From Schistosoma haematobium (lineage: Eukaryota > Platyhelminthes > Trematoda > Strigeidida > Schistosomatidae): 64,000 nucleotides of DNA. Numbering within the stretch: position 1 is the stretch's first letter; every line of letters begins with the position of its first letter. Positions 1-13,300 of the stretch are shown here, piece by piece. The notes beneath the pieces were generated by a model. The model was not told the DNA's origin and searched no databases. It was given only the letters and a program-made list of their open reading frames with translations. Location: assembly GCF_000699445.3 (NCBI RefSeq), contig NC_067196.1, forward strand, positions 92,915,864 to 92,979,863. Direction: 5' to 3'. A program made the position numbers and the translations under genes.

Positions 1-950
1 TATCATTGTATTTATCGTTATAATTACTGTATCTTACTCACTGTAACGGGTATCTACCGTTTTGTGCATTTGTTTAAACGCAACAGTTTCCATATTGTTT
101 GCTCTTGGTTCGGGTTTCGGTTGTTCGTAAACTGTTATCAAATTTAGACACAGCTATCAGCTGTCCTTTGTACTATTGAAGCCTTTTTATTTTCATTCTT
201 GACGGACGCGTTCAAACGCCTAGACAACTCACAAGTTGAGGTTTGTAACTAAATTTTGTTTATTATTCAGTAAAGAACCGCTGTTGTAGACAAATCGTTG
301 TTTTGGAAACTTCGGTTTTGCGCGTATCTCAATCGGGTGACTTGGATGCTTCGATAAATCTAACACATATAATGATGCAGTATCGAGATCATAATACTAG
401 GTTATAGGACAAATAACAACAAAAATTGTACAACTTCAACCGGATGTGTTTCAAACAAAAGGGGGTGTGAATGGAATAAGATCATTAAAATATTTTTCGC
501 TATAATAACTAAAGGTTTTAGAAGAATTAAAGTGAATGAAGTAATATCAGAAACAATTCTGAACGAAATCATGGGGATGAGAAATAACTAAAGAGGGGAT
601 TTTCACATTTGAAATCAATTAAATGAAATGGCAAATTATTAAGAACATGTATAATTATACCCAACCAACCCACTTCCTTCGATTCATGACTTATTCCGAT
701 ACCGAAGTAAGTCAGATGAATGGTAAGGACGACCAAGCTTGAATGTAGCATCATTTCATTAAGTCGATGATCGTTGATCTCAACGGCCATGGCCGTTTGA
801 ACTGTTGTCATAATCAATGTTATAGAATTTTTCTTCACATACGGTATTTATTTACAATATTCAGTCTATTAAATTTATTTACACCCTTGCTATATTATAT
901 TAATGTGTCTTCAACAAAACTTCTAACTAACCTCTTTCATGTAAGTAATT
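1..950. other. AT-rich sequence with nothing recognised
   Basis: No coding exon, repeat or structured element could be supported on either strand. It may hold further introns or exons of the minus-strand gene that were not recognised. Confidence 0.4.
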
Positions 951-954
951 TAAA

Positions 955-1045
955 CCCATTTTGTAATTATGTTTTAAATATCATAGGTTGTAAGCAGCTG
1001 ATGAGAACCAATGAAATAAAATGAATTCATTCTATTCTCTTAGAA
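955..1045 (+). repeat. Penelope-like 3'-end remnant with decayed hammerhead-like motif
   Basis: This matches, on the opposite strand, the 38858-38925 segment at the 3' end of the Penelope-like element there. The core CTGATGA is at 998-1004 and GAAA at 1013-1016. A hairpin follows between them and position 1035 (AUA/UAU plus AAUG/CAUU arms around GAATTC). The outer helix is only partly complementary, so this copy is probably inactive. Confidence 0.5.
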
Positions 1046-2035
1046 TTTTTTCTCTTGCTCTTTTCAAAATGATGAAATTACTCTGATATTTGTTTTGATA
1101 ATTTCATCTCACTGTGTTGATATGTTATGGGAAATTTAAAGAATGGACATATGTGCTAGGGTCTATGTTTCTCATGAGCAACTATTTGAATAAAACTACA
1201 TCAGACAGAGATGAGTCTATCGTAATAGATACAACAATCATTGACTGATACAGTTAAAAGATGGTGATGTTTAAGATCAACAAAAAACTGCCTAATAATG
1301 ACGATTTTATTCTTTATAGAAATTTAAAAAACCAAACAGAACAAATTATACAGATAACTTTGACTGACCATAAATATTAGATTTTGGTTCTATTGTTTTA
1401 TTCTACAAATACCTACTTATATTTGTGTGTTATAAAAAATAAACAAAACAATTATGAATTTTCCTCAAAGAGTAAATGGATACTAAATTCCCTCCAAAGT
1501 GGTAGACATTTTCTGGTTAGCGTTTTTCTAGAGAGTTAGTTTTCTACGGGATGGGGTCGCTAACCCCATACCCAACTCTGCTCCTTTACCCGGGCTTGAA
1601 GAGCTACAGGCCATAGACATTATGGATTAATATTAATCAAAGGTATCGGGTTTTATCAATTAAAATTCAAAAATAATCAAGTAATAGATAATAAAAATTA
1701 ATATTTTCACATACAGAAACTTTTAGTTATCCAATGAAGATTTTTCAATATTTTTGAATGGTCGAATTTACGTAAACGACGAAGTAGTAACTGTAAAGCA
1801 TTAAGAAATATTTATTAGTATGGGGGTCATGGAGATAAATGAGTTTCAATGAAATTATGAGTTCAATGAGAGAGAAAAAAGATCTATTCAGATAAATTAT
1901 TAAACAGTAACTTACTTTAAAAAATAATTAGTGGTAACAAGTAGAAACATTCAAGATTAATAACTTTTAAAAATAAAAATTTCTACCGGAAAATATACAA
2001 GCCGATTGAAGTCTAAAATATATGAACTATTTGGA
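1046..2035. other. AT-rich sequence, little recognised
   Basis: Only a short stretch near 1535-1620 resembles the 22420-22530 and 4430-4510 segments, taken here as a remnant of the 5' part of an RTE-type element. No gene was seen in the rest. Confidence 0.4.
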
Positions 2036-2039
2036 TGGT

Positions 2040-2740
2040 AACTGAATGGTATCAGTGTTACAGAATTTTCGCTAGTCCTGAAGGTTCTAGGTTGAAGTTT
2101 CAGCTCTGTACAGTAGAACTATCTCAGTGTTTGCATTGAAGATTCTGACTTTGATATTAGTTGACAGTGGTTATGAGTTCCATATGTTGTTGGCTGCCAA
2201 TCCTCTCTTCGTCTGCATCTGATCTTCGTTGTTTATTGATGATGCTGACTAGGTATATGAATTTTTCCACGTGTTCCAGAGTCTCCATCAAGTGTGATTG
2301 GGTTGGTCCTATTCGTGTTGTATTTGAGGATATAACGTTTTCCCTTGTGCATGTTGAGGCCTACTGATTTAGAGGCTGCAGCTGCTACACTGGTCGTCTT
2401 CATCTGCATTTGTTGGTGTGCATGGGATATAAGGGTCAGGATATCTGTGCCTTGACTTTCTCAGTTCTCGTTTGGCCGTTGTCAGTTACTGTTTTCTTGT
2501 TCTTCCTTTCTTGGGTCTTGTTCAGGGTTTCCATAGAGATCCAAATCTCTCCCCATTTTCGTTCCTTTCTCCCAGTCAGTCCATGTCGTCCCATGATATC
2601 TGGATACTCGGTGTTGCCCATTCCCAATTTGGCGTTCAGTTCTCTCAAGATGGTGAGATCCTATCTTGGGCACTTCACTATGATTGATTGCAGCCTCTCG
2701 TAGAACTGATATTTATCGTCGTCGTTGTTATCATTGGTTG
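2040..2740 (-). mobile_element. SR2-like RTE retrotransposon fragments
   Basis: Minus-strand translation, with frameshifts, gives pieces typical of the SR2 type of RTE element. One is the linker after the endonuclease (WISMETLNKTQERKNKKTVT). The other is the post-catalytic region with the GLNIHKGK-type and NPITLDG-type blocks. The blocks are not in one continuous frame and intervening RT sequence is missing, so this is a deleted remnant. Family membership is inferred from remembered schistosome RTE sequences. Confidence 0.6.
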
Positions 2741-2866
2741 GTTCATAACACAGGATAACGCTCATTATAATACCCTCCTTTTCAGATAATTAAAATAACC
2801 CATAGTGTCATTGAATAAGAAAAAGAGAATTCAGCGAGGAAATTTTTTCTTTTCGACGAAATCATT

Positions 2867-3155
2867 CCAGCTGAAGAGGAAATTAGGAAAAGACGATGGA
2901 AATGGATAGGACATACATTACGCAAATCGTCAAACTGCATCACGAGGCAAGCTCTAACTTGGAATCCTGAAGGGAAGCGGAAAAGAGGAAGGCCAAAGAA
3001 CACATTACGTCGGATAATAGAAGCAGATATGAAAAGGATGAATTACAACTGGAAGGAGCTGGAAAGGATTGCCCAGGACAGGGTTGGATGGAGAATGCTG
3101 GTGAGCGACCTATGCTCCTTCACGAGGAGTAACAGGTGTAAGTAAGTAAGTAAGT
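2867..3155 (+). mobile_element. 5'-truncated SR2-like RTE 3' end with tetranucleotide tail
   Basis: Encodes the last ~90 residues of an RTE-type protein, including [26 protein letters not shown] and [11 protein letters not shown]. It is followed by a (TAAG)n tail at 3138-3155. A 5' truncation plus a short tandem tail is typical of target-primed integration. It splits the left inverted arm of the neighbouring Penelope fragment, so it is the younger insertion. Confidence 0.75.
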
Positions 3156-3238
3156 ACATTCGTATATATAGTTATATGGAAAATGTATGTCTATAGAAGG
3201 ATAGAAAGGATTGTATCACACAAAAAAATGGATTCGAC
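3155..3238 (+). repeat. Inverted repeat, left inner arm
   Basis: 84 bp that match the reverse complement of 3833-3914 with only a few differences. An outer part of the same arm lies at 2810-2866 (matching 3926-3982) and is separated by the SR2-like insertion. Confidence 0.8.
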
Positions 3239-3556
3239 AATAAATAACAAATGAGGTTAACGTACTAATCAAGTGGTAAGGAAGAACAAAATTTATGGGT
3301 CAGATAATAGTCCAATTGATAGATATGAAGGAAAAACGACAAAACAACAAAGGTCATAATAATAGACTGAATAATAATCAAGAAAACTTGTAAAAGGTAA
3401 TAATAATAAATGATTAGAGTTTGAGGTGCAAAATATTAATTTAAAAATATAGATAATAATAAAAATGCAGAAAAAAACACCTAGAAACATACCCATTAAG
3501 GGAATTAGGGCCAGGGAAGGATGAGAGGTTGAACAAATCGTTTGTGCACGCAAAGT

Positions 3557-3814
3557 TCAGGCTTTAGTTTGTGGATTGCCAATGCCTCTGCGGTGCATAA
3601 AATATTTATTCGAACCCCCCTTCGATCCAGTTCCTTTGACTCTGTAAACTATCTTAAACGAAGAGTCTTTTGGAGCGATATGTCCACAGTTGATTAAGTG
3701 CTCCTGTATCGAACTAGTGATTGTTTTTCGTTCCCCTTTCAAGAGCCAAGCCGGATAATGTTCCGAGATGCGTTTGGATAATGATCGCTTTGTGTGTCCT
3801 ATGTAACACCCCAC
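3557..3814 (-). pseudogene. Penelope-like element GIY-YIG endonuclease fragment
   Basis: The 85 codons contain GCYIGHTKRSLSKRISEH, the Y-I-G / R / E-H pattern of the GIY-YIG endonuclease at the C terminus of Penelope-like polyproteins, then a His/Cys segment ending in IQEHLINCGH. No RT domain is attached, so this is a truncated remnant. It sits between inverted arms 3155-3238 and 3833-3914. The endonuclease would normally nick target DNA for RT priming. Confidence 0.65.
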
Positions 3815-3832
3815 ATGAGCAAGTTATTTACT

Positions 3833-3982
3833 GTCGAATCCATTTTTTTGTGATACAATCCTTTCTATCCTTCAATAGACATACATTTTCCATATAACTA
3901 TATATACGAATGTACAGCTTAAGTAAATGATTTCGTCGAAAAGAAAAATTTTCTTCGCTGAATTCTCCTTTTCATATTCAAT
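3833..3982 (-). repeat. Inverted repeat, right arm
   Basis: 3833-3914 pairs with 3155-3238, and 3926-3982 pairs with 2810-2866. Inverted terminal copies are a known arrangement of Penelope-like elements. Confidence 0.75.
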
Positions 3983-4149
3983 ACCCTCCTTCTTTGTTTT
4001 GAAGGATATTTTGGTGATTTTGGATGCATGAAATTCCCATCCGACATGCGTTTTTCGCGCTTCTTTTAATAACATTAGTGCAACTTCTGGTGCAGCAAGG
4101 TAATTTATTTATGTCCTGCATAAAACGTGACCTCTCCCGAAACCAATCA

Positions 4150-4520
4150 TTTTTATCCACTAATTTTGTGTACCGTTAAGTTGTATCTCCTTATTTACGC
4201 CGCCACTCGAATGGTACTCCGGTCTCCCACATTCTGTGGACAATCCATTATCCATAAGAATTGTTGCTTTGGTTATACGAAGGGACATCGGACTTATGAC
4301 TTTCGAAGAATCTTAATTTTCACCAGGAGACATCACAACTTTTCTGCGTGAAGAACCTTCGACTCTCTGGGAATAGCTTAAATATTTTTAGCAATTTTTT
4401 GTAGTTAGCATTTTTTAGCAAACTTATCTTCTACCATATGAATTTGCCAACCCCATGATTAACTCGCTTCCTTTATTCGGGATCGTGGCTGGCAGTAACC
4501 CTAGAACACCCGGTGGAGTT
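4150..4520 (-). mobile_element. Decayed 5'-region fragment of an RTE-type element
   Basis: Shows patchy similarity to 22285-22530 (shared GACATCGG, GAAGAATCT and CAACCCCAT-type blocks in the same order). It is only a remnant with no frame preserved. Confidence 0.35.
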
Positions 4521-4666
4521 GCGATATTTAATAGGTGAACATTAATTGACACAAAAGTACAGAGATGACCATAGACTATCGACTTTCAGGAAATATTCAA
4601 GAATGAAAGGATAAATAAATCCAATTCTGAATTGGTTAATGACATATATATATGTATGTATCTCAC

Positions 4667-4785
4667 TTCTGAAAACCATGAAGGTTGAACATGATCATTA
4701 AGTGCCGGATACATAGGACGTTGGTCTTCCATTGCACGAATACAGTAACAAGCAATGCCATCCGGAATAACTTTTGATCTCAAAA
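4667..4785 (-). CDS. Series B exon 11 (last supported exon)
   Basis: The acceptor is TTTTACTAG. It encodes LRSKVIPDGIACYCIRAMED and then YPALNDHVQPSWFSE before a possible gtgaga donor at 4666. Without splicing the frame stops at 4586, and no good polyadenylation signal follows. A candidate continuation lies near 3973-4084 (VALMLLKEARKTHVGWEFHA), but its phase could not be reconciled, so it is not joined. Confidence 0.7.
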
Positions 4786-7336
4786 CTAGTAAAAAAAACC
4801 ACAGGAAAAATCAATAATCATCTACCGAAACTAAATTGGATTAATAGCTCACGACTGATATGATGAGCCAATCAAGGAGCCTAATGAGAAAGTCGATCTA
4901 CGGCAATCACAAGTGACCTAAATAAAAAATACATTTCGTTGGCTGAGAGATAGATAGATTTCATAAAGATTAGAATGGTATATATGTGAATAAGTATTAG
5001 TACATTTTATTCAATAGTCCAATACCAAAGTTAATAGGTCAGCATGAATAACGAGTATTAAAAGTGCATTCAAAGACTGCAAAAAAGCATTGGTAAACAT
5101 TTAAGAGTTGAAAAAATTATCTTCAAAGGCAAAAATGTGTATTAATTACTACGTGCAGGTTCTGCCTTATTGATTTAACAACCCCTTAGAAGACATTGTA
5201 TTATCAAAAACCAAATATCTTATGATGCTTATCACCTAATCAGTCAGATAATACCCAAGTAGATGTATTAGTAATGTCAGATCACAAAACATACCACTAT
5301 AATTAATATTATGATAGCATCTGAAATAGCATACACGTGATTATTCATCTTTTTTTTTATTGTTAATTACTGACGGAGATGACTTTGGAAGGCGTGTTAC
5401 ACATGTTAACCAACTAAATATTTCTCGATGTAAGAAGGTAACCCCCGAATGCCCTGGTACGGACGAGAATGGGGAGAGTCCGCTCTCTCTCTCTCCCTCT
5501 CGAAAAGCCCTCACATAGTCACGCATATACAGCCACTGTCAAGAAAGTTCTACTCCCTGCCTTCTCGCAATGGGGTGTTGTTTACGAAATTGAGACGACG
5601 AAAAGCGAATGTACGGCGCTCCAACCGGGTTGACAGATACAGAAGATCCACCTAGGGTAGTTGGAAAACCCTAATTCAGAACCAATCGTGCACATAGGCT
5701 CCAGAATCCTGAGGAAAGAAATGGCGTATGAGCCAATTATTGGTCACTGGCTACCATGGGACTGCATCCCCTAACGTTGCTCGTTTGCATTATGGATTAG
5801 ACCTTTAAGTCGAAGACTCCGGGTATGGTCACCTAGGAAAAGTATTTGCTTCAGTTTGTGCACACGGGTAGTATTCCAGTTCACGCGCGAACCAATTGAC
5901 TTATGTGAAGCATATGTATTCGGTGCCCATTTGTACGAATATTGATATGCTTAAATAAATAAACAAGAAGGCAGCTCAAGCGATTGAGTTATTAGAAATC
6001 TTTTACTGACAAAACCAATAGATGACAGTAGTCTGTGAAGCCAATTTTAGTTCCTTGAGTTGTGACACATGAGTAGATATTTAAAGTGGAGTCCTCAGAA
6101 TAAGAGAAATCTTCCACTCTAAAAAGATACGTTCATAGCGAAGGGTGAATGGCGAGGTTCAGAATCCATTGGATGTAGACTGGTTTTGGTCAGTAATACG
6201 AAAAGTAAAACCTGGCAAACATGTTCGTCCTCTTAACCTACCACAACACATCAACATAGCAAGATGAAACCATCAGGACAAATGTCAGAGTAATACTGAC
6301 AGTAACAGTATCAATGGTTATTATTGACTTTAACTTTCTCATTGTCTGTGTATTCATTTTCATTGTCTCCTGCTTCGACTTAATTCTCGACCTTATATTT
6401 GTTTATGATGTTTTCTAATTGATTGGTAAATTGGATCGATTTTGGTGTGACCACTGGTTGTTAGTTGACCATGTATGCCAAATCCCTAAAACTTCTACGG
6501 TCTTCTTTTTATTATGACTATCCAAAATCTTATCATTTCCCCATTCAAACATTTGTTCACGATTTTTCACTTTCATAGGTGCGAGCGGAATTAAATAATA
6601 GCGTTTGACAGATAGTTGGTGTTCGTGCACAAGAAGATGAATATGTATCCTACCAAAATCGTATACCTGAGCTACACCACCATAAAATCATACAAGCGTG
6701 ACACGTTTTCTCTTTCTCTGTTGAATAATTTGACAACTCTACAAAGGGAAGATTTCAGACATACTCGAGTAGTAACCGATGCGCAATTTCATTATTCTGA
6801 ATGTTCTATGAAGGCGTTTAAACAACTAAAATTGTATGCTGCCACCCAGCATTCACTATTAGAAAAGCGGATCAACCTAGGAATTTATAAATAAACTAAG
6901 TTTTTTCAAAATTTGAATAGTAGTATCAGGATCATAATTTTAAAAATGTCCTGCTAAATTTAGCATGAACAGACACACAAAAATGACCACTTACCGGACA
7001 CTAGAAAATCCCAGTTCTCTTGAGTATGCTCAGTTAAGAATTCTTTAACCGTATTCCGATTGAGGAAAAGATGTGCATGGTTTGGTAAATCAAATGCAAC
7101 ACGATGAAAGAAAATTTTGAAACCATCATAATCTTTTCTGTAGGTACATGGAAATAGAACAGCGATTTTAATGCGTAATAAAGACTATAAAAAGCTAATC
7201 AGAATCATGTTGCACACTAATCAACTTCGGTCTGCGCACCCGGGCAGTATCACAGCCCATACACAAATAAAATGAAAATGACGATATTTACTGAAAATTG
7301 TATTCTCGCTTCGATTTACGGTCAAACAATTCACGC

Positions 7337-7388
<52 letters not shown>

Positions 7389-10300
7389 GTTTGCTACGTC
7401 ATTTATTCACTCTCTTTTAATCCCACTTTATGTATCCTTAGTTTTTTACTTATACAGCAGCTCGCCTATGGTGGAAATTCGGTTCGATCTAAACGTTCTC
7501 GAGTCACTGCCTGGTTGAAAATTGTATGCTACCATAAATTATTATTATTATTATTATCATTATTTGAACACATAAACATTGGTACAAGAGGGTACCAAAT
7601 ACATATGCGCCACACAAAACAATGAGAATTTGAGGAGAGAAAAAAAGAACAATGACGAGCAGATTATTGTGAGGTAGTGTAATAATAATTGTTATGACTT
7701 TATGTCCGGCTTTTATCACGTGATTTATCCGCTAATGGAAATACGACTTATACAATCTTAGCACGGTGCCAAGGCAATGACGTTCAACCGGTATGAGCAG
7801 CCTAGCGTCCTTATTGGTTCTATGTCCGCTTAGCCCATCCACTTGAGTACAAACACAAATACCAGCTCCCAGTATGTGAATCGAATCGAATCATTTATTT
7901 CAGACATACTGGGTTTATATATCAATCAAACAGACCGCAACGCACCATAAAATAGGAAATAACATTCATACACAATAAAGTCAAAAAGTGGCTGTGAACG
8001 TGGGAGGCAGTAGTCAATAAACTGAACATAGCTTAAGAACAGTAAACCGTACAAAAAAAACTTATAGGACAAAATAAAGCTTATAATAAGAGGAATATAA
8101 ATATACATAACCTAATTATTGAATAGTTATACCAGTAGAATGTATAGATAATATTAGTCGATTTATATATCTCACAAGTTACTCGTGATTTAATCTTAGC
8201 TCGGATATAACAAATAATAATATTAATATTTTTTATTTATTTATTTCTTTATTTGAACACATAAATATTGTTGCAAGAGTGCACCAAATATATATGCGCC
8301 ACACAAAACAATGAGAATTTAAAGAGGAGGGAAAAAAAAGGTAAGAAGCGTCAAAAAAAGAGAACGATAACGAAGAGATTGGTGTAAGGTAGTGTAGTAA
8401 TAATAACAGTAATAATGTGGGAACGGAAAGGTACAATCAGAAGAAATCATTCAGTCAAGGAAGATACAACCACTTTTTATGAAGAAAGTAGAAGGTTACA
8501 GCAGGATCGCCACTGGCTTCTATTCTCAGCTATATCTGATAACGTCTCTAGCCACTGTGTAGTACCATCTCTCGGACCTCAGCCAGAGAGTCGTGAAGAC
8601 CAACACAAGCCAATCCTTTGCAGCTTTCTTTCATGCCACGACACCATGTCATATACTGACCACCTCTCCCCATTTTCCAACTAGTCCCAGAGTCGGCAAA
8701 TAATGCACGACGTGGAATTCTCTGGGGAGACATTCGTAGAACATGTCCAAGCCACAGAGGCCAGGTTTCACAAGCATAGAGCAGAACTGCTCTCACCGAC
8801 GCGTTGCAGATCCAACCTTTTACAGCCAGACTAACATCACGAACGCGCCAAAGGTGGCCCAGAATGGCATAAGCCACTCTGGCTTTCACTATACGCGCAT
8901 TGATCTCATCACTCATGCCACCACCAGCACTTATGCAGCTACCTAGATACACCAACTCGACTACTTCTATCTTCTCACCATCCAGGGTGAGTACAGGATT
9001 AGAATCCTGCCAGTCTTGTAGAAGTACTTTGCACTTCGAAGGTGCAAAGCACATACCATACCTACGGACACTGATCGCCAACTGATTAGATGCGGATTGC
9101 ATGGCTTGGACATTATCGCACAGTAAGACAATATCATCCGAAGATATTATTATTATTATACTATCTTGCACTAATCTGGTCGTTATTGTTCTTCTTTGTT
9201 TTCTTTTACGCTCCTTACCTCCTTTTTTTCTCTTCCCATTCTCATTGTTTTGTGTGGCGCATATATATTTGGTGCCCTCTTGTACCAATATTTATGTGTT
9301 CAAATAAATATATAAATAAATAATCAACTTGACTAGAAGACAGTTTTATGGAGGAAATACTGATACTATTTAGTTGTCAGTATCCAACAATGTTAAGTGA
9401 GTGTTGCAGATGCAGCACAATCGTTCAAAGTTGAGTATTTTGACTAATGAATCAGTACTTTACTAAGTCACCGAAACAACCTGTATGATATCCATGATGT
9501 AATAAAATGGTAGTTGTACATTTTGAACTAGACAGATTGGGACTCATCATTCATGTTTTATTTGTATGCAAAACTGCTAGTGTTGACAACCTGTAGTGTC
9601 AGTTATTATGTTAAGCCCACATACCTCATTCTGGCATCCGGACAGGCCAATCTACTCATTCTACTTGAGTCATATTTTTACCGTGTTAATTATTCGCTTA
9701 CCAATCTTGATTGTCTTCGTATGAGCGTGTGCGTGCACTTCTTATCCCATTCATCACATGTCTGTAACTTAATTTTGTGCGGCTATAAATATTCATGTAC
9801 AAAGTATATGTATTCAAAAGTTCATTCTCGCTATTTGACTTATTGAATTCCGACTAACGTGATTTAAGTCGATGATTAAATACGAAGATAGGCGATAACA
9901 AACATTCATACGATCTACATGGAGTCAGATCCCGGGCCACTAAATTGGAGAGCTCGTCAACAAACATTGTCCGATCTAAATGACGGCAAAATAAAGGGCC
10001 CCAAAAACCACCAAAGATTCCTTAATCATAATAAAAGAAAATTTACGACCACAGGTCGTTTTTACAAGACAAATTACTGATAAGTGGTATCTCTAACTCG
10101 ACAGATGATCAACGCTACTAAAATTTCTAACCCTTCATGAATTATCTTGAGTTCGTAAACAAGCTATTACTATGAAAGGTAACAGTATAAAATGGTTTTT
10201 CAGTAATAACTACGAAATAAATAAGAAAACCCGGAGAGAAATATACTTATTCAGACTAAAAGCGTTGCTATTTCATATTTAACAAAGTAACATACAATAA

Positions 10301-13300
10301 GACGAAGTTTATCAGAATTATGTGGTATATTTGCGCAGTACATTTCGAACAATCTGATCACACATATACTTGTTAAGACATTTTTATATGACAATTAAAA
10401 GGTCAATGAGTTGTGTGATCAGACTGTTCGAAATGTATTGCGCAAATATATCACATAATTTTGATAAACCTCATCTCATTGCATTATCGAAATTTATCAA
10501 AGCGACTAATTGTTTTAAAAGTAACATACGTCAACAGGAACAGATCAATAAGCGCTTCGATTGAGCGAGGCACATTGCTAAGCGAATTCTTTCTAACGGC
10601 ATTCCAGAAAACATGTTCAATGTCAACAACACGAAATGACAATTTGTGATACATATTTTCACGAAATAAAGCACAAGCGCGTAGAACAGGGTCGGAAACA
10701 TTGTGGATCGATAATATGGATTCAAGATCAGATAGAGTCCTAGATGAATGAGCGGTATCTAAAATTGGAACGATAAGTAATTAGTAATATTGTAAGTTAA
10801 ATATGTAGGAAACCTTTAAAATGTGGTTATTCTTCACGCCAAAATCATTTGTATTGGATTAAAAATTGAAAAAAGCGATCTCGGTCAAGCGAATATTTAA
10901 ATTAAACAGCTTGAACAATACTGGTCGTAGCAATTAAATAGCAGTTAAACCGAGATTATATTAATTCGGACAGAGAAAGAGTAATTCCTTAACAATCAAC
11001 TGACAGAGAATTTAGCTGAGACCAAGTAATTAACAGATGATTGTACGGCACTTTACCTTAAATTAAAATCAGTCGGTCACATGAAACGTCGGACTTGGCA
11101 TATATGTACATCGATTTACATTTCCAAACTACAATAGCATAGCGAGATAAAATTGCCAGTAAAAATCCTAGAGTAACAGCAGTGACAGTAACAGGAGTTG
11201 AAAAGACTAATTATAGAAAGAAAAAAGTATTAGATTCTGGGACTCAGGACTTAAGTGGAGACAAAGAGCTAATGCATTTGGATTATTATGAACGATTCCG
11301 AGTTATGTGATCCATCATCCATCATGGACTGACAGCACGTTTTTGGTCTTGTGTCCCCTTAGATTTATTCCAGCATACTCCGAAACCAAAAAATTCCGTC
11401 CATCGAAACGGGAGGTGATTGTGCATACTTAGTACATGTCCGAGCCACAGTTGATGAAGAATTGCTACAACATCATCCTATTTGCAGTTCTTATTTAGTA
11501 TCCCATCCTTTATTTCAAGATCAATAGGAAAGTAAGTATTTGTCTTGACCAAAATCCCAGTGACAACTTGATACTTGTCAATGTCTATAAGTTAAACATT
11601 TAATTTAAACAAGAATACATACCATCAGATTAGATTTTTGAACATCTATGAAACACACGTGTGTAACATAAGATGTAGTGAACATTCATATGATGTCATC
11701 TTTTGATGGGGCGCATGTGTAGTGAAAAACTTAACAGAAAGGAGAATTTTTTGTATGAGCTTACAACAGAAAACTGGAAGACTATGTTGAAGCGAAAATA
11801 TAAAAAAAAACATTCGAGACAGTTGTAGAACTGTACTGCGTTATACACAAAAATGTAAAAGGCATGCAGGATAACCTTTAACTATTCAGAAAACCAAGTT
11901 ACTATTCGATTATCGATTCATGTTAGTCAGTTATAAGCGAAACAGAACCCAGGACATATGTGTACTAGACATAGTTGGCACATCACACCAGCACAGTGAG
12001 ATAAAATTATCAAGATGTAGGAGTAATAGTAGTATCAGTAGAGAAAAAGAGACGAAGCATGGAGATAACTCGATGAAAATGAACGCAAGATTTCACTAAA
12101 TCCACTGCGCTGACACTACAAAACATTTATACCACGGAAAAAGGAAGACAAATATTTGATGACTTGATGGAGAAGCACTGGAAGATGTGGAATGATTCAT
12201 GTACCTGGTCAGTATCATCGATGAACAAGGAGGATTCGATGCACACATAAAGGCGAGGATTGGCAGAGCAAGGGCCGCATCCCTACAGTTTAACAACATA
12301 TGGAACTCGAAACAACTGTAAACTAATACCAAAGTCAGAATCTTCAATACGAACGACACAACACATCTATTGTATGGAGTTGAAACTTGGAGAACTACCA
12401 CAACGATAATCAAACATATACAAGTATCGGTAAACAATTGTCTATAGAAGATACTCAATGTCCGTTGACCGGATACCATCAGCAACAGCTTACTGTGTGA
12501 GAGAACAAACCAGCTTCCAGGCGAATAAGAAATTAGGAAAAGATGTCGGGAGTGGATACGACATACATTACGGAAATCACCAAACTGTATCACGAGGCAA
12601 ACCCAGCTTGGAATGGTGAAGGGAAACAGAAAGAAGAAGGTCGAAGAACACACGACGTCAGGAATCGGTAGCAAACATGAAAAGAATTTCCCAGGACAGG
12701 GTTGGATGGAGAATGCTGATGGTTGGCATATGCTCCTCCACGAGGGGTAACAGGAGTAAGTAAATGTGTTAAGGGAAAAGTATCCAAGTAACATTGTCAA
12801 AAATATCAATCAGTGATTGGCAAAAAGAAAACCAAATGCAAAAACCAATAAAATGGTCGTCGTATCATATATATATGCAAACCAAAGCATGAGATTACAA
12901 AAGAGGAAAAGACGAGCTCCATCTAGCAAATAAATTGCACCAACTACAAGAAACACAAAATCAGACAAATTGGCCGTCATCTACACCTTCGTCTGCACGA
13001 AAACTACATCTAGATATCGAACGCCTTGATGTATCTAAGATTGATTGGCCCCTTCTCAGTTATCAATCAATTTTAAATGGATGTATCATTCATTTATTTA
13101 TTTAAGCATATCAATATTCGTACAAATGGGCACCGAATACATATGCTTCACATAAGTCAATTGGTTCGCGCGTGAACTGGAATACTACCCGTGTGCACAA
13201 ACTGAAGCAAATACTTTTCCTAGGTGACCATACCCGGAGTCTTCGACTTAAAGGTCTAATCCATAATGCAAACGAGCAACGTTAGGGGATGCAGTCCCAT

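Noticed and set aside
5449..5655. A 68-codon frame repeated identically at 13401-13607
   Set aside because: It is repeated only because the two family A copies are identical. Other copies do not keep the frame and it has no recognisable domain.
6255..6275. CTGATGG-like motif on the minus strand near a Penelope fragment
   Set aside because: No GAAA at the right spacing and no helix II, so it is not counted as a hammerhead.
7926..8108. Hydrophobic minus-strand frame
   Set aside because: AT-rich intron sequence with no supporting signal.
12096..12809. 237-codon minus-strand frame
   Set aside because: Antisense of a decayed plus-strand SR2-like region. It is hydrophobic by composition only.
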